The notes under the pieces are model-generated. The model saw only the letters and a list, made by a program, of their open reading frames with translations. It had not been told where the DNA came from and searched no databases. This document shows, in pieces, positions 52,441 through 58,992 of a stretch of DNA of 64,000 nucleotides. Made by a program: the position numbers and the translations under genes. Positions within the stretch are counted from its first letter, which is position 1, and every line of letters begins with the position of its first letter. The DNA comes from CAIZGX01 sp044239865 (lineage in GTDB: Bacteria; Bacteroidota; Bacteroidia; Flavobacteriales_D; Sanyastnellaceae). The stretch is from the NCBI GenBank assembly GCA_044239865.1, contig JBIIAO010000001.1, positions 868,001 through 932,000 of the forward strand. Reading direction: 5' to 3'.

Positions 52441-53946
52441 CTCCTTCACCACCATCTCCGAATAAACTCTACCCGCACTATTCATCGCCTGAACAATGTA
52501 CAATCCAGTATTCAAGTTTTGAAAATTCAATTGAATGAAATTCGATTGATTAATTTTTTCCATTGAAACCAATTGTCCGTTTGAATTGAAAACACGAACG
52601 TTCCAATTGTCTGAAGTTGAAAGTTGAATGTTTATTTCATTGACAGCCGGATTTGGAAAGAGTTTCAATGAAGTAGATTCAACTAATTCAGACACTCCAC
52701 TTATTGTGCAACCGTTGTAAACCTCATCTCCGCATGCATCTGTGCGGATATACCACGGGTAAACCGTATTGTTAGTCATAACTGATCCACAGAATGCAAA
52801 TCCTAGGTCTGGCAATTCAACTAAATAGCCCATATCACCCATTGATGACGAAATATTAACCGTAGAACTGTCTATATCTAAAACATAATTCTTTTGCCAA
52901 GCTATACTATTCGTCGAAGTATCATACATTATTAGTTTTGCACCGAGACTTTGGTTGTTTGAACGATCCGTTAAGATGAGTATACCTTGCTCCGTCATAA
53001 TCGGTTTATATAACTGCCAAGACATCTGTGGCAATGCATTAGGGTCTTCAAAAAGCAGAACCGGCTCCGCATCAATATCTGCTTTATGATAAACCTGCAT
53101 TTTCGAAAGTGTCATGGAATACTCGCTCAAGGTTTCCTCTCGAATTATATAATATCCCAAACCATCATTTAAAACCCAAGAATAAGCTGACTTGTTGCCC
53201 ATAAAACTCAATGACAGCAGATTACCGTCTAGATCAAATTTTGCAAAAAAAACTTTGGAGCCAAACAAATTGGTATTGCCAGGATAAAATTGCATGGCTC
53301 CCCCACTAACATGAATTTCATTATTAACGATTTTGACATAATCAGGAATTCCGAAATCATACAAATATCCATTTATGGAATTTTGGAAAATACCTGGATA
53401 TGTGCGTTTGAAAATTACATTTCCAACAGAGTCCATTTTTATCAAACTTAATTCACGGGTAAAACACTGACTGCTGTTCGGATAACCATAATTGCCAGTG
53501 CCATATAAATCACCCGTCAAGGAATCTTCACACCACCAATATGGCCATCCGTCTGTTGCGGTTAATGAATCTTTTAGATTGATTGACCAACGCACCTGAA
53601 GGCTATCATCGAACTTTATTAGGGGTAAGTGAGAGTTGTCATTTGCCAAAAAATAACCGTTATGTATTTTAAAAATACCCTGATACATGGGGCGAGTATA
53701 TTCATCGTATTGAATGGAATTATTAAATTCTTCACGATTCAATTGATCATCCCATTCAACAATTCGTAAATGATTGGTCCCTTGAAAACCACACTCTTGA
53801 ATTACGTTACAATATTTACCATCATGTAATACACTTCCAGAGGGAATAGAATTCACACTGCATGAGTCCATAATGAAATTCCAATAGGTCTGCGAATAAC
53901 CAAACATTGGCAAGCAAATTAGAATAAGAAGTATAAGCCTTTTCAT
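52438..53946 (-). CDS. Secreted T9SS-sorted protein, possible beta-propeller
   Basis: A signal peptide (MKRLILLILICLPMFGYSQ) is followed by about 400 residues of repeated strands that look like a propeller, with Cys-rich patches, and a T9SS type A sorting domain (LFPNPAVNEINIQLS to the end VVKE). No catalytic motif was seen. It is likely a surface protein of unknown role. The stop codon is provided by repeat sequence. Confidence 0.8.
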   Translation of the reverse strand: MKRLILLILICLPMFGYSQTYWNFIMDSCSVNSIPSGSVLHDGKYCNVIQECGFQGTNHLRIVEWDDQLNREEFNNSIQYDEYTRPMYQGIFKIHNGYFLANDNSHLPLIKFDDSLQVRWSINLKDSLTATDGWPYWWCEDSLTGDLYGTGNYGYPNSSQCFTRELSLIKMDSVGNVIFKRTYPGIFQNSINGYLYDFGIPDYVKIVNNEIHVSGGAMQFYPGNTNLFGSKVFFAKFDLDGNLLSLSFMGNKSAYSWVLNDGLGYYIIREETLSEYSMTLSKMQVYHKADIDAEPVLLFEDPNALPQMSWQLYKPIMTEQGILILTDRSNNQSLGAKLIMYDTSTNSIAWQKNYVLDIDSSTVNISSSMGDMGYLVELPDLGFAFCGSVMTNNTVYPWYIRTDACGDEVYNGCTISGVSELVESTSLKLFPNPAVNEINIQLSTSDNWNVRVFNSNGQLVSMEKINQSNFIQLNFQNLNTGLYIVQAMNSAGRVYSEMVVKE

Positions 53947-54085
53947 ACAGGTAAATTTTGTAAATTAAAAGTACCGTTATATGTAATCCGTTCAACACCA
54001 AATCACACCAATTTTTACCGTTCTAAAAAACAGCGCAGTTTTTTCGAGCTTCATTTTTGAAGATTTTCAGATTTTATAAGGGATT

Positions 54086-54197
54086 GTTGGAACTACGTTG
54101 TTAGAACTGCGTTGTTCCTCCCGATAGCTATCGGGATGCATAATTAAAATCGTCGAAGACATTCGCGAAGCATTCGCCAACGGCATTCGTCGCAGAC
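54086..54197 (-). repeat. Repeat cluster: second-family units, 18-bp palindrome, mini-hairpin array E
   Basis: Reading on the minus strand, array E (plus 54147-54197) has GTC-TGC-GAC, CC-GTT-GG, C-TTC-G and TC-TTC-GA separated by CGAATG, ending CGATTTT. It is followed by the palindrome TCCCGATAGCTATCGGGA (54119-54136) and AACTACGTTGTT-type units. The flanks 53947-54085 and 54198-54300 hold nothing I recognise. Confidence 0.82.
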
Positions 54198-54318
54198 TTC
54201 TTACCCCTTTTTACCCTTCCTTATTTTCTCATCTCCAATAAGATACTTAAAGCATATAAGAAAATCACATAACCATTTTTACGAGCCATCATCTTTCAGA
54301 ATTGTTTTGTAATTTCGT

Positions 54319-54951
54319 ATGAGTTACAATGCAACAAAACAACACATCCGCGATGTCCTTTCAGGGAAGAGCCGAATTAGGAATGGAGAACCTATCCAAA
54401 CAATTGCCTGTTTCCTTAGATCAAGCCAAAAAGCAAATCGAATTTCTGAAAGCGAACAGCAAATCAAAAAACAAGAAGCATCGCGCTTAATTGATTTTGC
54501 GAAAAAGAATAATTTATGGTTTTCCAGATTCGACGCTTCTAACTACATAAGTGAAGGTGCAGAGCAGAAAGTATACTTGATGAATTCTTATCAAGTATTC
54601 AAGTTAAACGATTCCATTTATTTCACCAGTTGGCTAGACTACCTGAACAATTTATTGCTTCATAATTTTTTCTTCGAAGACACTTCATACGAATTAATTG
54701 GATTCACCTCTCTGAATAATACGCTTTACTCATTGGTGAAACAGAATTATGTTCAAATCACAGAACCCACTAATTTGAATGTGGTAAAACAATTTTTAGA
54801 AACTAACGGTTTCCAGAATATCAGAAATCATGATTATTACAACCCCAATCTCGGGATAATCTTAGAAGATCTTCACGACGAAAACGTCTTGGTAAATAAC
54901 GGTATTTACTATTTCATTGACACCGTCTTTTATCTCACCTCAGATTTTTAG
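54319..54951 (+). CDS. Putative polyvalent protein kinase-like protein
   Basis: This 210-residue soluble protein has a kinase-like pattern: GAEQKVYLMNSYQVFKLND (ATP-loop and lysine), SWLDYLNNLLLHNFFFEDT, then GIILEDLHDENVLVNN with an HDEN catalytic-loop-like motif and FIDTVFYL as the metal-binding Asp. This resembles the kinase domains of polyvalent proteins found on phages and conjugative elements. TAATTTCG just before the ATG is a near -7 element. An ORF6N remnant nearby points to a mobile-element scar. Confidence 0.7.
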   Translation: MSYNATKQHIRDVLSGKSRIRNGEPIQTIACFLRSSQKANRISESEQQIKKQEASRLIDFAKKNNLWFSRFDASNYISEGAEQKVYLMNSYQVFKLNDSIYFTSWLDYLNNLLLHNFFFEDTSYELIGFTSLNNTLYSLVKQNYVQITEPTNLNVVKQFLETNGFQNIRNHDYYNPNLGIILEDLHDENVLVNNGIYYFIDTVFYLTSDF

Positions 54952-54989
54952 AGGGAATCACATCCTTTTTCAAAGTTTCAAAATCAAGT

Positions 54990-55253
54990 TCAAACAACGA
55001 AATTCAAATAACGGCGTCCTCCTCCTGGATTGTTTGAGGTTCCAAATTGGCACCTCAAACTTTCAAACTCATCTGGCGAAAGTTGAAATGCGAAATCTGG
55101 TGGAAACCGATCGATATTTCTATTGACCGCCCGGTTAATGTACTTCGTTTCAGAATCATAAAAATTCGCCAAATCACTATCGAGCATCACTTGCAACCCT
55201 CGTATGGTAAATATTCGTGATTCTATTTCAGATTTAATTAGGTTTTGTTCCAT
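54990..55253 (-). pseudogene. Truncated ORF6N-domain protein
   Basis: Eighty-seven residues match the N-terminus of ORF6N/KilA-N-type phage-related DNA-binding proteins (TIRGLQVMLDSDLANFYDSETK, INRAVNRNIDRFPPDFAFQL, GGGRRYL). Full proteins run on through a PYAFTEQG-type segment. Here the match stops after RRYL and a stop codon follows four codons later, within AAGTTCAAACAACG-type repeat units (54986-55013). It is likely a broken gene. Confidence 0.7.
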
Positions 55254-55329
55254 AGAGCAAAACTATTTCGCGAATTTGGAAAATATACCAGTTTTTATGT
55301 GCAGGTTATATGCTGTTTATTCAATAACA

Positions 55330-55403
55330 GAATGCCCGAAGGGCGAATGTGCAAGCACGAATATCCTGCGGACGAATGCTTCGCGAATGTCTTCGACGAT
55401 TTT
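55330..55403 (+). repeat. Mini-hairpin array F
   Basis: CCC-GAA-GGG, TGC-AA-GCA, TCC-TGC-GGA, C-TTC-G and TC-TTC-GA are separated by CGAATG (one CGAATA), ending CGATTTT. It lies between the ORF6N remnant and prmA. Confidence 0.88.
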
Positions 55404-55454
55404 AATCTTCACTTTTATTCCCCTCTCTTCCCTTTTCTTAACTTTAACGGACTC

Positions 55455-56279
55455 CTATTTACGAACAAGAAACAACATCGTCCACTCATCACGTACACGA
55501 GTCTCTTTCCATTCAAAGGCAGAGAATGCTTCAAGCAATGCAGGGACGTCGTTCTCGTAGAATCCGCTTAACAACAATGGAGCGCCTGATTGAGTGCTGT
55601 TCTCGTAGTGTTTCGCTTGAGCCAAAAGAATGTTGCGATTAATATTCGCAATGAAGATGTCTGCGGTTTTTCCTTCCAACAAATCTTCCACGCCCAAGAG
55701 TGCTTCAATCTTTGAACAGTTGTTACGCTCTAAATTTTCAATGGCGTTTTCATACGCCCATTCGTCTATGTCAATGGCCCAAACTTTCTTCGCGCCGAGT
55801 TTCTCTGCAGCAATGGCAAGAACGGCTGTGCCGCTTCCCATGTCAATCACTTCCTTGTCTTTGAAATCGAGCTCAAACATTTTCTGCAACACCAAATACG
55901 TTGTGGCATGATGACCCGTTCCGAAGCTCATCTTCGGTTCAATGATTAAATCGAGAACACCTTCTTTCGCTTCGTGAAAAGGAGCTCTAACACGACAAAG
56001 ATTATCGACATCGATCGGATCGAATTGCGATTCCCACTCGGCGTTCCAGTTGATGTCTTCCATTTCCTTTTTTGAAAAGTGAATGGTCACATCTTCAAGG
56101 ATTAATTCCAACAACGCGTTTTGCAACTCTTCATTGTCGAGGTGCGAAGGAACATACGCCTCTACCCCTTCTTCTGATTCTTGAAAACTATCGAAAGCCA
56201 ATTCGCTCAACGAAGCAATGACCAAATCGTTTCCCGGGATAAGCGGTGAAACTTGAAATGTGTATACCGTGTATTGCAT
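55455..56279 (-). CDS. prmA: Ribosomal protein L11 methyltransferase PrmA
   Basis: This 274-residue enzyme methylates L11. An N-terminal L11-binding domain precedes the class I methyltransferase domain with EPKMSFGTGHHATT and VIDMGSGTAVLAIAAEKLGA (motif I), and ANINRNILL as the NPP-like loop. The start overlaps the tpiA stop as TAATG, so the two are translationally coupled. Confidence 0.93.
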   Translation of the reverse strand: MQYTVYTFQVSPLIPGNDLVIASLSELAFDSFQESEEGVEAYVPSHLDNEELQNALLELILEDVTIHFSKKEMEDINWNAEWESQFDPIDVDNLCRVRAPFHEAKEGVLDLIIEPKMSFGTGHHATTYLVLQKMFELDFKDKEVIDMGSGTAVLAIAAEKLGAKKVWAIDIDEWAYENAIENLERNNCSKIEALLGVEDLLEGKTADIFIANINRNILLAQAKHYENSTQSGAPLLLSGFYENDVPALLEAFSAFEWKETRVRDEWTMLFLVRK

Positions 56280-57013
56280 TAGGCGTTGTAAATAAATTCG
56301 AAATCAGCAACCTTCAATGAAGCGCCACCAATTAATCCGCCATCAACATCTTCGCAAGCTAAAAGCGCTTGTGCATTTGCGGCGTTCATGCTTCCTCCGT
56401 ATAAAATCTGAATGTCGTTTGATACTTCTCCGAACATAGTATTCATGAACGAGCGAATGTGCGCGTGCATTTCTTGTGCTTGCTCATTGCTTGCTGTAAC
56501 GCCAGTGCCTATTGCCCAAACGGGTTCGTATGCAATGACAATGTTCTTCATTTGTTCGGCAGAAAGGTGTCCGATTACTTCTTCAATTTGTTTTGTCACT
56601 GTAGAGAAATGCAACTCGTTGTTGCGCTCTTCAAGTGTTTCTCCAATGCAATAAATTGCTGTCAGATTATTGGCCAACAACTGATCTACCTTTTGCTTCA
56701 ACAAGGCAGAAGACTCGTTGTGGTATTGTCTGCGCTCGCTGTGTCCAACAAGACTTCCCTTCACTCCAAGTGAAGCCAACATAGTCGCTGAAATTTCTCC
56801 TGTGTATGCTCCCTTCTCATGTGCGCTGCAATCTTGCGCGAACACTGAAAGGTTTGTATGCGTTGGACACAGTCCAGCCAGATAACAAGCTGGCACACAC
56901 ACGGCCATTGATTTGTTGTTGGAAGGAAATTCGTTCACCGCTTGGAACAAGGCTTTTGCCTCTTCCCAATTCGTATTCATTTTCCAGTTTCCAGCGATAA
57001 GTTTTGAGCGCAT
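56279..57013 (-). CDS. tpiA: Triosephosphate isomerase
   Basis: This 244-residue glycolytic enzyme interconverts dihydroxyacetone phosphate and glyceraldehyde 3-phosphate. Catalytic K11 in AGNWKMN, His in VGHSERR and Glu in YEPVWAIGTG are present, with the phosphate loop GGSMNAAN. The ATG at 57013 is the true start; an upstream in-frame extension would translate the repeat array and is rejected. Confidence 0.97.
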   Translation of the reverse strand: MRSKLIAGNWKMNTNWEEAKALFQAVNEFPSNNKSMAVCVPACYLAGLCPTHTNLSVFAQDCSAHEKGAYTGEISATMLASLGVKGSLVGHSERRQYHNESSALLKQKVDQLLANNLTAIYCIGETLEERNNELHFSTVTKQIEEVIGHLSAEQMKNIVIAYEPVWAIGTGVTASNEQAQEMHAHIRSFMNTMFGEVSNDIQILYGGSMNAANAQALLACEDVDGGLIGGASLKVADFEFIYNA

Positions 57014-57035
57014 TTTTTTTTCAAAGATAATGAAG

Positions 57036-57169
57036 TCCGAGGGACGAATGTTGCAAAGCAACGAATGCCAGAGGCGAATGTGGCGGAGCCACGAATGTTG
57101 CACAGCAACGAATGCCGGAGGAGAATGTCCTTCGGACGAGGGTTGCAAGCAACGAGGGGCTTCGACGTT
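57036..57169 (+). repeat. Mini-hairpin array G (most diverse stems)
   Basis: Eight hairpins: TCC-GAG-GGA, TTGC-AAA-GCAA, CC-AGA-GG, TGGC-GGA-GCCA, TTGC-ACA-GCAA, CC-GGA-GG, TCC-TTC-GGA and TTGC-AA-GCAA. Spacers are CGAATG (one AGAATG), then CGAGGG near the end. It closes with GCTTCGACGTTTCG. It lies between the tpiA start and the esterase stop. Confidence 0.92.
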
Positions 57170-57185
57170 TCGTGATGAAGCGTTT

Positions 57186-58628
57186 TTATTCCTTTACGAA
57201 TCTAATTGCTTTCAATGTTCTATTCTTATTTCTTATTTGAAAAAAATAAAGCCCCTGGCTTAAGTTCTCTATATTAATTTCTGTGTTTTCCTTCAGTAAG
57301 GATATCTCATCATTGTGTTTTTGACCAAGCATATCAAAAATAGTTATGGTTGAATTCTCAAAATTTGAATAATTGATATTTATAGTATTTACAGCTGGAT
57401 TCGGATACACGCTAACCATATCTTCATTTGTCATTGAAATAACTCCGATAGGATATATCGTTGTATCACAAACAGGATTCGTTGAAACTAGAGGTGCAAA
57501 AAAGTTTGCCAAATTATTTTCTCGTAAAATGGAATTATCATAAGCATGGCATGGATTGTTAATTTGATCTGCGCAACTGCCTGTTCCAAATAAAAAATTG
57601 TAAGGGAAATTGGTTGTGGTAAATTCATCCTGAATATTATAACCATATCCATTATTGGTGTTCCAATTGCTAAATGCCCTGCTGCCATATAGCTTTGGCG
57701 TATTTGCTATTCCGTAGCAGTTATAACCGTTTGACATACACCACGACAAACCGGCATAAACACCACCACTATCAATAGGTACCACTAAATCACAAGGTTG
57801 ATGAAAGGAGTATATTGCAGGTTTGGGTGAATTTACTTTGTGATTTTCCAGTAAATCACTAAACATGGCGCCATACATATTTCCAATTCCTTTTATTTGA
57901 AAAGTTGTACTTGTGGGTTCAATGGTACCATCAATATCTCCTAAATCTGGTCGCGCTACATTAACACCGTTAAAATTTTCTCCCACACAATATTCACAGC
58001 TTAATGTGTTACTAAATGGATTAGGTGCATTCGTACTTGCATATGCTTGAATTGGCTTTTCACTAATTGTATCTAACAACCCTATTCCAAGTGCAATGAA
58101 ACTACCTGCGCTTTCTCCTGCTACAAAAATGTTGTTGGTATCAATTTTTAAAGAGGCATTTCTATTAACTAGATATCGCAAAGCCCCTTTGCCGTCTTGC
58201 ACGGCTCTATAGTATGACCGATACCATTCGGCACTATCAGTTGCAAAAACACAAGAGTAATTTGGGTAATTGCAATTCCATGATAAATCATCTGGAATAA
58301 AACCTAATCTATAATTTATTGTAGCTGTAACATAACCTCTTTTCGCAAATTGTTTGCACAGGTTTGTCATTTCATTTTTATCTCCGGCAAGAAATGCACC
58401 GCCGTGTATCCATATCAGTAGAGGCTTTCTCGAAATATGGTTGATGTCATCGCAAATTGGTGTGTAAATGTCCATTGTTAAATTTTCTGTGCTTCCGTTG
58501 AAGTTTAGCGCAGTGCCATAAGTGACATTTAGTGTACTATCATAATCGTACTTTTTATCTATCCACTGCTGAGCATTTAAATTCAAATGCAAAAAAAATA
58601 CAAATAGTACTGTTAATTTATTTGTCAT
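57186..58628 (-). CDS. Secreted alpha/beta-hydrolase (carboxylesterase-like) with T9SS tail
   Basis: A signal peptide (MTNKLTVLFVFFLHLNLNAQ) precedes an esterase domain with oxyanion motif IWIHGGAFLAGDKNE, nucleophile in FVAGESAGSF and a His in the late region SFHQPCDLVVP. The last about 70 residues are a T9SS sorting domain (VYPNPAVNTININ). It is likely a surface-exposed or secreted esterase with unknown substrate. Confidence 0.85.
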   Translation of the reverse strand: MTNKLTVLFVFFLHLNLNAQQWIDKKYDYDSTLNVTYGTALNFNGSTENLTMDIYTPICDDINHISRKPLLIWIHGGAFLAGDKNEMTNLCKQFAKRGYVTATINYRLGFIPDDLSWNCNYPNYSCVFATDSAEWYRSYYRAVQDGKGALRYLVNRNASLKIDTNNIFVAGESAGSFIALGIGLLDTISEKPIQAYASTNAPNPFSNTLSCEYCVGENFNGVNVARPDLGDIDGTIEPTSTTFQIKGIGNMYGAMFSDLLENHKVNSPKPAIYSFHQPCDLVVPIDSGGVYAGLSWCMSNGYNCYGIANTPKLYGSRAFSNWNTNNGYGYNIQDEFTTTNFPYNFLFGTGSCADQINNPCHAYDNSILRENNLANFFAPLVSTNPVCDTTIYPIGVISMTNEDMVSVYPNPAVNTININYSNFENSTITIFDMLGQKHNDEISLLKENTEINIENLSQGLYFFQIRNKNRTLKAIRFVKE

Positions 58629-58672
58629 ATTGTTTGAGTTTTATTTGGTTCAGGGTATGACAAAGGTAGGGA

Positions 58673-58803
58673 CGAATGCGCTCTGCGCGAGGGTCCTGCG
58701 GACGAGGGCGAATGCTTCGCGAGGGTCCTGCGGACGAGGGCGAATTGCTTCGCGAGGGTCCTGCGGACGAGGGTTGCAAGCAACGAGGGTCTTCGACGTT
58801 TCG
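58673..58803 (+). repeat. Mini-hairpin array H
   Basis: CGC-TCT-GCG, TCC-TGC-GGA, C-TTC-G, TCC-TGC-GGA, C-TTC-G, TCC-TGC-GGA, TTGC-AA-GCAA and TC-TTC-GA alternate with CGAGGG and CGAATG spacers, ending CGTTTCG. The same pair of units is repeated, suggesting local duplication. Confidence 0.9.
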
Positions 58804-58851
58804 AATTACGTAGTAGGAATAAAATCTTCGATTTTCCAATAACGAAGTTCA
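58804..58851 (+). repeat. Second dispersed repeat family, copy 6
   Basis: AATTACGTAGTAGGAAT, the hairpin AAAATC-TTC-GATTTT (58821-58835) and CCAATAACGAAGTTC directly follow array H. Confidence 0.85.
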
Positions 58852-58937
58852 CAGTACCCCGGATAGCAGTGGAAAGCCTTTGAGCGAAGCGAGAAGCTTG
58901 GAACGAATAGCCGGAAAAGGTTTAAAAAATTGGATGC

Positions 58938-58967
58938 AAAAAAAAGGAGCAAACCGAAGTTCGCTCC
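58938..58967 (-). terminator. Terminator of the T9SS beta-helix gene
   Basis: On the minus strand, GGAGCGAAC-TTCG-GTTTGCTCC (one G-T pair) is followed by a run of T. It lies 25 bp after the stop codon. Confidence 0.88.
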
Positions 58968-58992
58968 TAATCTTTAATCTAAACTTAATCTA

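Noticed and set aside
57014..57148. N-terminal extension of triosephosphate isomerase
   Set aside because: It would translate the hairpin array; the conserved protein starts at the ATG at 57013 (MRSKLIAGNWKMN).
57036..58803. Possible CRISPR array in the repeat-rich gaps
   Set aside because: The constant part is only four to six bases, the variable part is palindromic and under 12 bases, and no cas genes are present.
58618..58852. Open reading frames rich in Pro, Ser and Arg across array H
   Set aside because: They are produced by the repeat units in several frames, lack any family resemblance and change with unit number.
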